The position numbers and the translations under genes are program-made. The notes beneath the pieces are model-generated. The model was not told the DNA's origin. It searched no databases and was given only the letters and a program-made list of their open reading frames with translations. This document shows positions 22,826 through 33,629 of a DNA stretch of 64,000 nucleotides, piece by piece. Numbering within the stretch: position 1 is the stretch's first letter; every line of letters begins with the position of its first letter. The stretch comes from Oncomelania hupensis (taxonomy: Eukaryota; Mollusca; Gastropoda; Littorinimorpha; Pomatiopsidae): assembly GCA_036898135.1 (NCBI GenBank), contig CM072526.1, positions 55,256,329-55,320,328 on the forward strand, written 5' to 3'.

Positions 22826-24690
22826 GTCAGTCCATCTTTAGTCTTTGTGCTTGTCGTAAGGTTAGTCCATCTTTAGTCTTTGTGCTTGTCGTAAGGTCAG
22901 TCCATCTTTAGTCTTTGTGCTTGTCGTAAGGTTAGTCCATCTTTAGTCTTTGTGTTGTGTCGTAAGGTCAGTCCATCTTTAGTCTTTGTGCTTGTCGTAA
23001 GGTCAGTCCATCTTTAGTCTTTGTGCTGTGCCGTAAGGTTAGTCCATCTTTAGTCTTTGTGCTGTGTCGTAAGGTCAGTACATCTTTAGTCTTTGTGCTG
23101 TGTCGTAAGGTCAGTCCATCTTTAGTCTTTGTGCTGTGCCGTAAGGTTAGTCCATCTTTAGTCTTTGTGCTGTGTCGTAAGGTCAGTACATCTTTAGTCT
23201 TTATGTTGTGTCATAAGGTCAGTCCATCTTTAGTCTTTGTGCTGTGTCATAAGGTCAGTCCATCTTTAGTCTTTGTGTTGTGTCATAAGGTCAGTCCATC
23301 TTTAGTCTTTATGCTGTGTCATAAGGTGAGTCCATCTTTAGTCTTTGTGTTGTGTCATAAGGTCAGTCCATCTTTAGTCTTTGTGTTGTGTCATAAGGTC
23401 AGTCCATCTTTAGTCTTTGTGCTGTGTCACAAGGTCAGTCCTTCTTTAGTCTTTGTCAGTTTGTGCTGTGTCATAAGGTCAGTCCATCTTTAGTCTTTGT
23501 GCTGTGTCACAAGGTCAGTCCATCTTTAGTCAGTCCCTCTTTAGTCTTTGTGCTGTGTCATAAGGTCAGTCCATTTTTAGTCTTTGTGCTGTGTCATAAG
23601 GTCAGTTCATCTTTAGTCTTTGTGCTGTGTCACAGGGTCAGTCCATCTTTAGTCTTTGTGATGTGTCACAAGGTCAGTCCATCTTTAGTCTTTGTGCTGT
23701 GTCATAAGGTCAGTCCATCTTTAGTCTTTGTGCTGTGTCATAAGGTCAGTCCATTTTTAGTCTTTGTGCTGTGTCATAAGGTCAGTTCATCTTTAGTCTT
23801 TGTGCTGTGTCACAAGGTCAGTCCATCTTTAGTCTTTGTGCTGTGTCACAAGGTCAGTCCATCTTTAGTCTTTGTGCTGTGTCATAAGGTCAGTCCATCT
23901 TTAGTCTTTGTGCTGTGTCATAAGGTCAGTCCATCTTTAGTCTTTGTGCTGTGTCACAAGGTCAGTCCATCTTTAGTCTTTGTGCTGTGTCATAAGGTCA
24001 GTCCATCTTTAGTCTTTGTGCTGTGTCACAATTTGTGCTGTGTCACAAGGTCAGTCCATCTTTAGTCTTTGTGCTGTGTCACAAGGTCAGTCCATCTTTA
24101 GTATTTGTGCTGTGTCACAAGGTCAGTTCATCTTTAGTCTTTGTGCTGTGTCACAAGGTCAGTCCATCTTTAGTCAGTCCATCTTTAGTCTTTGTGCTGT
24201 GTCGCAAGGTCAGTCCATCTTTAGTATTTGTGCTGTGTCGCAAGGTCAGTCTTTGTGCTGTGTCACAAGGTCAGTCCATCTTTAGTCTTTGTGCTGTGTG
24301 GGCAAGGTCAGTCGTCGCAAGGTCAGTCCATCTTTAGTCTTTGTGTTGTGTTGCAAGGTCAGTCCATCTTTTGTTTTTGTGCTGTGTCGTAAGGTCAGTC
24401 AATCTTTAATCTTTATGCTGTGGTATGAAGGTCAGTCCACTTTAGTCTTTGTGCTGTGGTATGAAGGTCAGTCCATCTTTAGTCTTTGTGCTGTGGTATG
24501 AAGGTCAGTCCACTTTAGTCTTTGTGCTGTGGTATGAAGGTCTGTCCATCTTTAGTCTTTGTGCTGTGGTATGAAGGTCAGTCCATCTTTAGTCTTTGTG
24601 CTGTGGTATGAAGGTCAGTCCATCTTTAGTCTTTGTGCTGTGGTATGAAGGTCAGTCCATCTTTAGTCTTTGTGCTGTGGTATGAAGGGG
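22811..24690 (+). repeat. 36-bp array duplicating the 22825 donor (about 50 copies)
   Basis: Units contain gtcataaggtcagtccatc and tttagtctttgtgctgt. Each carries a copy of the exon end plus donor (AAG|GTCAGT). Each also has a pyrimidine-AG (catctttag), so every unit resembles a 20-nt exon between AG and GT. Most units are 36 bp, a multiple of three, which leaves long artificial frames of a 12-residue repeat. Late units change to ggtatgaaggtcagtcc. Confidence 0.95.
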
Positions 24691-24816
24691 GATTTGGTTC
24701 TGCCTTGCTGTCACAAGTCAAGAAGTGTGGTGGTGGTGGTGGTGGTGGTGAGGGTTGTGTACTTGTGGTTAAGGATGTGGGGGTGAACAACTTGTAAGTA
24801 GCTCATGAATGCATAC

Positions 24817-24821
<5 letters not shown>

Positions 24822-24880
<59 letters not shown>
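24822..24880. repeat. (ATT)n microsatellite
   Basis: About 20 ATT units follow a (GGT)n run at 24727-24750, in the intron between the 22631 and 25333 exons. Confidence 0.95.
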
Positions 24881-24881
<1 letters not shown>

Positions 24882-25147
24882 GTCACGTTTTGTTTTGTTC
24901 CGTTTGTTTTTGTACAATGAGTGGTCTTTGTATAATTGTTTGTCCAGCTTGATACGCAAATAACATCATCCTGTTCACCAGCGATATTGAGCAATGCTTC
25001 ATTTATTACCCCTGTAAGTTAAAATAGTCATAATACAATGATTTATGCCAAGCACGTCTCTTGCCATTACGGCGATTGAGAGAGGAAGTCACCTTATGGT
25101 CATCATCATCATCACCTTCATGGTCTTCTTCAAGCTTTCATCGTGTT

Positions 25148-25332
25148 GGTGGTCATTGTAGGTGCAGACACTGTACCAGACACTGTCAACCTGTTCATCA
25201 TCTTGTTGGTCATTGTAGGTGCGTCATGTTCCAGACTCTATCTAACTGTTCATTATCATGGTGGTGGTCATTGTAGGCGCATCACGTAACACACTATCTA
25301 CCTGTTCATCATCTTATTGTTGGTCATTGTAG
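25148..25332 (+). repeat. Three decayed copies of the 25333 acceptor
   Basis: Copies of tggtcattgtaggt followed by bases resembling the exon start (accagacactgtcaacctg) lie at about 25150, 25212 and 25268, ahead of the true acceptor. They have diverged from the functional copy. Confidence 0.85.
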
Positions 25333-25551
25333 GTACGTTACGTACCAGACACTATCAACCTGTTCCAAGCCAAATTCTCCAAGGGTGCTCGCATTCTGTG
25401 GGAGCTGGCTATCGCATTCTCTCCACGCCTCAGCGAAGACGCCGAGAAACGCATCAACGAGGAGGAAAGGAAAGGAGAGTTTGCCGTATGTGGTGGCCGA
25501 ATGTACACCGAGATCATCCGTGTCTGGGACATTGTCCTTCACTATGACAAG
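25333..25551 (+). CDS. TRANK1-like exon: pre-helicase region
   Basis: The acceptor is tcattgtag and the donor is GACAAG|GTATGC, phase 0 to 0 (73 codons). It reads VRYVPDTINLFQAKFSKGAR, then ILWELAIAFSPRLSE and MYTEIIRVWDIVLHYDK. The KGARILWELAIAFSPRLSE block is one of the best-conserved parts of TRANK1 proteins as I recall them, and it anchors the gene identity. Confidence 0.9.
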
Positions 25552-27235
25552 GTATGCTGTGCTTATTTAGACTGTTTTACTATGGCAAGGTATACCATGC
25601 TTATTTAGACTTTCACTATGTCAAGGTATAGTGTGCTTATTTAGAGTGTTTCACTATGACAAGGTATAGTGTGCTTATTTCGACTTTCCCTATGACAAGG
25701 TATACTGTGCCAGACCTGCCTACTTTCCCGCTTTTGGCGGGAGACTCAGGCTTTTGCCAAAATGGAGCTCTGTATAATATCATGGCAAAATTGGTGATTT
25801 TATTATAAAATCACCAATTTTGTCATGATATTATACAGAGCTCCATTTTGGCAAACCCTCGATCCCCTGTCTCCCGCTTTTACTCTGAGGGGGGTAGGCA
25901 GGTCTGCTGTGCTTATTTAGATTTCACTATGAAAAGGTATACCGTGCTTATTTAGACTTTTATTATGACCAAGGTATACTCTGCTTATTTAGATTTCACT
26001 ATGACAAAGTATACCGTGCTTATTTAGACTATTTCACCATGACAAGGTATACTGTACTTATTTAGACTGTTTCCGTTTGACAAGGTATACCATGCTTATT
26101 TAGACTGTCTCACTATGACTAGGTATACCGTGTTTATTTAGACCGTTTCAGTTTGACAATGTATACTGAGCTTATTTAGGCTGTTTAACTTTGACAAGGT
26201 ATACTGTGCTTATTTGACTGTGTCACTATGACAAGTATACTGTGCTTATTTAGACTTTTACTGGGACAAAATGTACTGTGCTTATTTAGAATATTGCACT
26301 ATGACAAGGTCTACTGTACTTATTTAGACTGTTTCAGTTTGACAAGGTATACTGTGCTTATTTAGACTGTTTCACTATGACAAGGTATACCATGCTTATT
26401 TAGACTTTCACTATGACAAGGTATACTGTGCTTATTTAGCCTGTTTCACTCTGACAAGGTATACTGTGTTTATTTAGACTGTTTCACTATGACAAGGTAT
26501 ACTGTGCTTATTTATACTCACTTTCACTATGACAAGGTATATGTGCTTATTTAGACTATTTCAGTATGACAAGATATACTGTGCTTATTTAGTCTATTTC
26601 AATATGACAAGATATATTGTGCTTATTTAGACCGTTTCAGTATGACAAGATATAACGTGCTTATTTAGACTGTTTCACCATGACAAGGTATACCATGCTT
26701 CTTTAGACTTTCACTATGACAAGGTGTACTTTCCTTATGTAGACTGTTTCACTATGGCAAGGTATACCGTGCTTATTTAGACTGTTTTAGTATGACAAGG
26801 TATACTGTGCTTATTTAGACAGTTTGAGTATGACAAAGTATTCTGAGCTTATTTAGGCTGTTTAACTATGACAAGGTATATTGTGCTTATTTAGACTGTG
26901 TCACTATGATAAGTATACTGTGCTTATTTAGACTTTCACTGACAAAGTATGTCATGCTTATTTAGAATATTGCACTATGACAAGGTATACTGTACTTATT
27001 TAGACTGTTTCAGTATGACAAGGTATACTGTGCTTATTTAGACCGTTTCAGTATGATAAAATATGCTGTACTTATTTAGACTGTTTCAATATGACAAGGT
27101 GTACTGGCTTATTTAGATCGTTTCAGTATGACGAGGTATACTGTGCTAATTTAGTCTGTTTTATTATTGACAAGATAATCTGTGCTTATTTAGACTTTCA
27201 CTATGATAAGGTAAAATTTTATCTTATGACAGATT
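25540..27235 (+). repeat. About 38-bp diverged array duplicating the 25551 donor
   Basis: About 40 imperfect units with cactatgacaaggtatactg and gcttatttagact repeat the exon's last bases plus donor. Divergence is higher than in the 22811 array, so it is older. A hAT foldback element interrupts it at 25711. Confidence 0.9.
25711..25906. mobile_element. Foldback hAT-like MITE
   Basis: Ends CAGACCTGCCTAC and GTAGGCAGGTCTG are flanked by ctgtgc on both sides (6-bp TSD). Inside, about 48-bp arms (from gccaaaatggagctctgt) form a near-perfect hairpin centred near 25806. It is a very small non-autonomous element, able to form a long RNA hairpin if transcribed within the intron. Confidence 0.85.
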
Positions 27236-27361
27236 ATGTGCTTTAGACTTGGACAAAGTCATAAATGTTGCCTATATAACTTGGTGAATCAAAACGTTTG
27301 TGAGTTTATTAGGCCATGCGCTTTCTAGACTAACAATTTTTCCTCATCTGTTTATGCACAG

Positions 27362-27480
27362 ATCAAGCCGGCCATCAAGAAGATTGTTCAGTCACATGAG
27401 CGTGGTGAGCACTGCCTGATCCGTAAAGAGCTGAAGGGAGTGAAAAGCCAGCAGTTCCAGGGCAGCGCTGTCAACAAAAG
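27362..27480 (+). CDS. TRANK1-like exon: basic pre-helicase segment
   Basis: The acceptor is tttatgcacag and the donor is AAAAG|GTCACA. It reads IKPAIKKIVQSHERGEHCLI in phase 0, then RKELKGVKSQQFQGSAVNK. It ends in phase 2, and the split Arg codon is completed by the 28307 exon. No motif is recognised. Confidence 0.8.
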
Positions 27481-27888
27481 GTCACATACAAAATAGACAC
27501 AGCCACTTTCACCACATCCAAAGTTTATCTAAGTTTTGTTGTTGTTGTTGTTTTTTAGGGGGGTGGGGGATAGGGGGGGGGGGGGGGATGGAGTTTTACA
27601 CAGCTCAGGATACATAGGTCTTGGGATTTTTATCTCGCTGTGATTAAAACTTCTAATTAAAGCACAGATTGGGGCCAAAAGCAAGGGCTTGCATGCTGGA
27701 CAAGCTTCTGTGGGGTGATGGGCATATAAGGGAATGTGATTGTTATCAACACCCATCTGTCATGTCTCAGTGGTTCAGTGTGACCACATTGGAATTGTGA
27801 TGTGTAGGAATGGACTTGTTGTTTTTGTGCCTTTTGGCCTGTGTTAAAAAGCACTAGCCCTGTTCCAGCTCAAACAACTGCTCAGCAT

Positions 27889-28306
27889 TGGTGTTATCTT
27901 TTTTGATGATGCAGATACCCCATGCTGTATTGGGAGGCTGACATTGGTGTTATCTTTTTTGATGATGCAGATACCACATGCTGTATTGGGAGGCTGACAT
28001 TGGTGTTATCTTTTTTGATGATGCAGATACCCCATGCTGTATTGGGAGGCTGACATTGGTGTTATCTTTTTTGATGATGCAGATACCCCATGCTGTACTG
28101 AGAGGCTGACATTGGTGTTATCTTTTTTGATGATGCAGATACCCCATGCTGTATTGGGAGGCTGACATTGGTGTTATCTTTATTGATGATGCAGATACCC
28201 CATGTTGTACTTGGAGGCTGACATTGGTGTTATCTTTATTGATGATGCAGATACCCCATGCTGTACTGAGAGGCTGACATTGGTGTTATCTTTATTGATG
28301 ATGCAG
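27889..28306 (+). repeat. 56-bp array duplicating the 28307 acceptor
   Basis: About seven copies of gatgatgcagataccccatg, then ctgtattgggaggctgac, precede the exon. Each carries the acceptor plus about 20 bp of exon. The last two copies have tttattgatg in place of ttttttgatg, so the pyrimidine tract also varies. Confidence 0.95.
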
Positions 28307-28484
28307 ATACCCCATGCTGTACTCGGAGGCTGACATGAGTGAAGGGGTGCGTGAAGAGATGCAGCGACAGGAGGAGGCAGCCAACAAGATGAAGCTGTAC
28401 CCCCCTGCCAGCGCCAGCCAAATGGAGTTCCACATCCTCAAGTTTTACTGCTTCAGCTCCGCTCTGGTCTACAACGTCCTCAAA
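28307..28484 (+). CDS. TRANK1-like exon: pre-helicase region
   Basis: The acceptor is gatgatgcag and the donor is AAA|GTACTG. After completing Arg it reads YPMLYSEADMSEGVREEMQR, then LYPPASASQMEFHILKFYCF and ends YNVLK in phase 0. Of eight near-identical acceptors, only the last continues open into this exon. Confidence 0.85.
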
Positions 28485-28723
28485 GTACTGAACCAAAAAT
28501 AACTAAACCTGTCCATTACAAGTAAAGAGATTGTTTTCATATAATGCACTGACCAGCTAGACCAGTGGGTCAATTGTAATCAAACTCAAGATGCAATCAT
28601 GCTGCATCCGTTACACTGGCATGCTCTTGGGACAGCTGAGCCACCTTGATTGACTTGTGAGTCTGTCACTTGACCTTTTGACAAAATGAACTGGCTCTTT
28701 TATGTGCAAAGGAGTGTACAGCT

Positions 28724-29635
28724 GTCCTATCCTATCCTATCCCATAACTCGGAAGATCGTTGGGGCACCACAGATGATCGTTTAACCAACGTACTCCATC
28801 TTTCTCTGTCATCCGCAACCCTCATGTCTTCGCGCAGTGTCAAGCCATTCTATTTCCAAATATTGTCATCCCATCTTATTTTCTGTCTTCCTCTTCTTCT
28901 GCCTCCTTGCACTTTGCCTTTCAGGATGGTCTTTGCAAGACCTGATGATCTGGTGACGTGGCCATACCATCGGAGTTTCCGTTTCTTCACCACTGTGAGC
29001 ATTTCATCATGTTGTCCAATAGCTTGTGTGATGGTCTGTCAGACTTACTGTCATTGGTGATGTGCTGAGTATAGGAAATGACCAGAAGTCTCTGTACACC
29101 TCATCTCCATGATTTGTATTCTTCGTTGCTGTGAGAGTCCATGTTTTGCAAACGTATAGGAAGATGGAGATGACAAGGGAGCGCAGCAGCCTTACCTTGG
29201 AGTGTAGACTGATGGTCCTGCCTTTTCAAATGGGTTTCAACCTTGTCATGGCAGCAGTTGTTTGTGCGATCCTGGAGAAGACTTCCTGTCAGGACCCATT
29301 GTCTGATACAATGGCTCCCTAATATTTGAAGCTATGCACTGTTGTTGAGAGATGCTATTGGTGTTGTTGGTCATCATTTTGGTCTTCTCTGCACTTATTT
29401 CCATTCCATAGAGTCTGGGGGTGGTGTCAAGCCTCTGTACCAGCTGTTCAAGTTCTTGTTCCTCTCCAGCCAATCCATCTATGTCATCCTCAAAACGGCG
29501 GTTGGAGGTTACTCTACCCCCTATGCTGACTATGCCTTCGTGATCTGCAAGGGCATCTGACATGATGCACTGTAGGAAGATGTTGAATAGTGTTGGAGAG
29601 AGTAGGCATCCTTGGCGCCAAATGGTCACTGGGGC
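28724..29635 (-). mobile_element. RTE-like LINE 3' fragment
   Basis: On the minus strand it contains a degenerate reverse transcriptase (QGCLLSPTLFNIF; FEDDIDGLAGEEQELEQLVQ with FEDD for FADD) and ends with a ggatagg tail next to 28724. It is 5' truncated and a clear relative of the copies at 19909 and 33630. Confidence 0.8.
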
Positions 29636-29639
29636 TTCC

Positions 29640-29946
29640 TATGATGTTATTATTTGTAAATGTAGGCATTTCATATAATGATGTTTGTATTCTATTTTGT
29701 TTTTGTAAACGGGGGTTCGATAAATTAGAGTATAGCCTCGGCGTCCACTGCGTGGGATGTCTTTATTGTAAAGTAACCGGCTGGTGGATTGCCTTCAGTG
29801 TTACCACTAAGGTTGTTTCAGCAGATCTTTTATGCGGATTAGAGGTGAGTCCTCTTTCAGCGAAGTTGTGGTCTTGATTTTGTGGTCCTGATTCTGCTCT
29901 TTGCAGTCCGCTGAACCCTGTAAGAAATGAATAACTAACTAACTAA
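29640..29946 (+). mobile_element. LINE 3'-end fragment with (AACT)n tail
   Basis: It contains tgtggtcctgattctgctc and gcagtccgctgaaccct, as in the 3' end of the Nimb-type LINE at 19380-19440, but ends in an aactaactaac tail. Its start (cctatgatgttat) resembles 37670, suggesting a second LINE family sharing this 3' end. Confidence 0.55.
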
Positions 29947-30161
29947 CCCAGCCACTTTGCACCATGACCACGCTCCGTGGCAGTAAGCTTTTGGTGATTA
30001 GTATTTTTTGTCTTTACACCACAAATTGTAACTAAAAGTAATTTACCATGATTTTTTTTTTTACAGAAATTTTAAATATTTATATTTTTCTTTACAAGAA
30101 TCTTGAAATGAACATTGTCACCAGAAATATAAAAAAAAAAAGTCATTCTGTTTGTCACCAG

Positions 30162-30393
30162 AATCTGGAGATGAAGATTGACTTCCCGTTCCGTGTGACA
30201 GACAGAGAGCACGCGGTGATCAACCTGCAGGCGCGGGCACCCATCCTTCTGCTGGGTCGCAGCGGTACAGGCAAAACTACCTGCTGCCTCTACCGCCTGT
30301 GGAGTCGCTTCCTGACCTACTGGAGCAAGTCCAAGGAGATGGAGTATGCCCCGTGGCTGCCCAGAACTGTGCAGTACGCCATACAGGATGAAG
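30162..30393 (+). CDS. TRANK1-like exon: helicase motif I (Walker A)
   Basis: The acceptor is tttgtcaccag and the donor is GAAG|GTAGGG. It reads NLEMKIDFPFRVTDREHAVI, then INLQARAPILLLGRSGTGKT. GRSGTGKT at 30255-30278 is the P-loop that binds ATP phosphate and Mg. The preceding Phe/Arg/Gln context resembles the Q-motif side of UvrD-type helicases. It ends in phase 1. Confidence 0.95.
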
Positions 30394-30961
30394 GTAGGGA
30401 TCAAGCTGTATCCCATGTGCTATGAAAGTTGGCACAAAAGGGTAGGCTGGAAATGTTGAGAGTGGTTCTGAGAATGGCCGACTTTGGAAAGAGGGCTATG
30501 CAAGCCTACCATCTGGTTGTGTGGGTGTGTTTAGTTCAAAGTTCTTCACAATTGCTTGTCTTCACCACTGTGAAACGTGCATACAATATAAATAATTGTT
30601 GTTAAATACATGAAACAAGCAGTTATGATGTACAATTTGCACACACTGCCACTTATCACACACAGTACAGTGGGTGCAGGTTATTCATATACAAAACCCT
30701 TTTGTTATGCTTGTTTAGTTGATGTAGCTAACACTTACTACAAGTGTATTTCACCAGAGCGTAGGATGGTGATGGTGATGATGATGATGATGATGATGAT
30801 GATGCCTCTTTCCAACACATTTTCATAAAGTTACCTAAAATAAAACAAAAGATTGTGGTGTTGATGGCTACTCGGCAGCTGACACTAAAAAAAAGCTTTT
30901 TGGATCGGACACGCGGTTAGCCCACAATATTTGGTCTGTTTTTCTCCTTCACTCAAAGCAG

Positions 30962-31230
30962 AAGATGGGGAAGAAGAAGAAGGAGGAGAAGAAGGCGATG
31001 GTGAAGAAGGTGATGACGATGATGACTTCAACGAGGAACTCCTCAACAGTCTCCTTGGCAGTGAAGAACAGAAGAAAGCTTCAAGGGGAGCAGCTGCTGC
31101 TCCGTCTACCTCAAAAGCCAAACAGAGCAAGAAAGAGGACAGTGGTGTTGAGGACTGCAAAGAGGAGGAGGAAGAGGAGGAGGAAGAGGAGGAATTGCTG
31201 TCTAGTGTGCAGTACGACCACTTGCACCAG
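30962..31230 (+). CDS. TRANK1-like exon: acidic insert in helicase
   Basis: The acceptor is actcaaagcag and the donor is CACCAG|GTTGGT, phase 1 to 0. An Asp/Glu-rich stretch is followed by FNEELLNSLLGSEEQKKASR, a Ser/Ala/Lys-rich part, a second poly-Glu run and LSSVQYDHLHQ. The acidic insert lies between helicase motifs I and Ia, and the final YDHLHQ leads toward motif Ia. Length here is probably variable. Confidence 0.85.
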
Positions 31231-32130
31231 GTTGGTGGTTTGGCCATTGTAGTGTAATGAACTAATCAGCCTCTGGTTTGACCATTGTAGTGTAATGAAC
31301 TAATCAGCCTCTGGTTTGACCATTGTAGTGTAATAAACTAATCAGCCTCTGGTTTGGCCATTGTAGTGTAATAAACTAATCAGCCTCTGGTTTGACCATT
31401 GTAGTGTAATGAACTAATCAGCCTCTGGTTTGGCCATTGTAGTGTAATGAACTAATCAGCCTCTGGTTTGACCATTGTAGTGTAATAAACTAATCAGCCT
31501 CTGGTTTGGCCATTATAGTGTAATGAACTAATCAGCCTCTGGTTTGGTCATTGTAGTGTAATGAACTAATCAGCCTCTGGTTTGGCCATTATAGTGTAAT
31601 GAACTAATCAGCCTCTGCAGTCACCAGGTTGGTGGTTTGGCCATTGTAGTGTAATCACACCAGCTCAATGCCTATGTGAGCAGCACTCTTTGGTTCCCCC
31701 ACATTTTGCTGGCTGCGGGCTGTTTATAGCTTGCCTACACCCTCCCTTCCAGTGAAAGGAAAGGAAAGAAGCACCAGCGAAGCTATCGGCGAAGCTATTT
31801 ATAGCTAGCCTGGTTGAACTAACCTCAAAACCTAAAAGCTTTGGTTGAGTCGGTGTGTAATGAACTAATCGGCCTCTGGTTAGGCCATTTTAGTGTAATG
31901 AACGAATCGGCCTCTGGTTTGACCATTGTAGTGTAATGAACTAATCGGCCTCTGGTTTGGCCATTGTAGTGTAATTAATTAATTGGCCTCTGGTTTGGCC
32001 ATTGTAGTGTAATGAACTAACCGGCCTCTGGTTTGACCATTGTAGTGTAATGAACTAACTGGCCTCTGGTTTGGACACTGTAGTGTAATGAACTAATCAG
32101 CCTCTGATTTGGCCATTATCATGTAATGAA
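31225..32130 (+). repeat. 38-bp array starting at the 31230 donor
   Basis: Units contain gtttggccattgtagtgtaa and tgaactaatcagcctctg. The first begins within the exon end (caccag|gttggtggtttgg), and a later unit near 31616 repeats tcaccaggttggtggtttgg, so the donor is copied at least once. About 200 bp of unrelated sequence (31655-31856) interrupts the array. Confidence 0.9.
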
Positions 32131-33518
32131 CTAATGCTTGCTTGACCCACTCCAGTTTGCCTACCAAGCGAACAGGTCAGTTGATGATGTAGTCGCTCTT
32201 GGCCTGCACTTGATCTTGCAGCATTTGGAGACTCCATGTACCTACGCCAGAGTTTTGTTTATTGACTACTCCGGTGCTTTCAACACGATCATCCCTCACA
32301 AACGTTTTGACAAACTCTCTCAACTCAATGTTCACTCCTCTATTTGTCAGTGGATTCTTGACTTTCTTCTAGACCGTCCTCAGGTCGTCAGACTCAACTC
32401 ATACTCTGCCTCTGTAACACTGAACACTGGCGCTCCACAAGGATGCGTTCTCTCTCCACTACTCTTTACTCTGTTCACAAATGACTGTGTATTTGCAACC
32501 CCGTCTGTGAAAATGTTGAAATTTTCCGATGACACTACCGTTGAAGGTCTGATCTCTGATACGGATGAAACTGCATATCAGGACGAGGTTCGAAGAATGG
32601 TTGGCTGGTGCTCGGACAACGACCTAGAACTGAACATTTCAAAGACAAAAGAGGTCGTGATTGACTTTCGCCGAATAAAGGTCCCGGTATTGCCCCTTGT
32701 CATCAATGAAGAAACCTTTGAGCAGGGCGACTCGTTCAAATTTCTCGATTCAGTCATCCCGAGTGACCTGAGTTGGAATAATAACACCACGTCCATTGTG
32801 AAAAAGTGTCAACAGCGTCTCCACTTCCTGAGACAACTGCGAAAGTTCGGCATGTTTAGTGAAATTATGGCACAGTTCTATCGCGCAGTGATAAAGAGCA
32901 TTTTGTGCTTCTCTGTCACTGTCTGGTACGGCAGCACAACCGTGATATAAAAGAAACAGTTGGAGCACATTGTTAAGAATGCCTTTAAAATAGCTGGTTG
33001 CGACTTTCCCTCTGTTGCCTCCATTTTCACAATGCGTATGAAACGGAAAACGGGAAAGATAGTCTGCGATCCATCACATCCAGCCAACAGTCTCTTCGAG
33101 CTTCTGCCCTCTGGCCATCGGTTTTGTGCTTTAAGAGCCAGAACTTCTCCATTCAGAAGCAGTTTCTTCCCAGATGCTGTCCTCAGTACATCACCAACCA
33201 TAGAATGATCTGTATAAACTGGAAACTCACAACCATTGCTTGATTTGTACCTTGTGCAATAGGAGTATGCTATTCAATACATATTGTGTGTGTGAGTGCA
33301 GTGTGTGTGTGACTCCATAATTTGTGATATATGACTGATGTATGTTTAACACTGTGTTTACCTATCCTTTAGTGCTGTATACATATTGAATGCCAATGAA
33401 GTGTATGACATGATGAATGCATGTGAGACTGTGCAAGAAAGGATGTATTTCATTGTCTCCATGCCACACCAAAATCCTTGTAATGTTTTTAGTTGGTGAA
33501 TAAATATTCTTATGTCTT
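32131..33518 (+). mobile_element. CR1/L2-group LINE, 5' truncated
   Basis: A reverse transcriptase frame starts abruptly in the array ([20 protein letters not shown]). It is followed by [29 protein letters not shown] and FSDDTT, then the C-terminal part. The noncoding tail runs to aataaatattcttatg at about 33515. Only the 3' part of the element is present. Confidence 0.75.
32138..33208 (+). pseudogene. CR1/L2-type reverse transcriptase, nonsense-interrupted
   Basis: The frame is open to an in-frame TAA at 32948-32950 (after WYGSTTV), then continues in the same frame (KKQLEHIVKNAFKIAG) to about 33208. The active-site box reads FSDD instead of FADD. Both changes indicate a dead copy. Confidence 0.8.
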
Positions 33519-33629
33519 AACTCAGCCTCTGCAGTCACACTGTTTCCGGCTGGAGCATTTCTAAAGCCATGCATATGTCATGAAAATGGCTCTTACCCTC
33601 GCATTCCCTCTCCAAATAATACAACACAG

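Noticed and set aside
23023..24337. Open frames of a 12-residue repeat (CHKVSPSLVFVL type), 100-210 codons
   Set aside because: They arise because the 36-bp donor array is a multiple of three. No start context, no signal peptide, and the array is intronic.
30885..31247. Minus-strand Ser-rich frame
   Set aside because: It is the complement of the acidic exon at 30962; poly-Glu codons reverse to poly-Ser.
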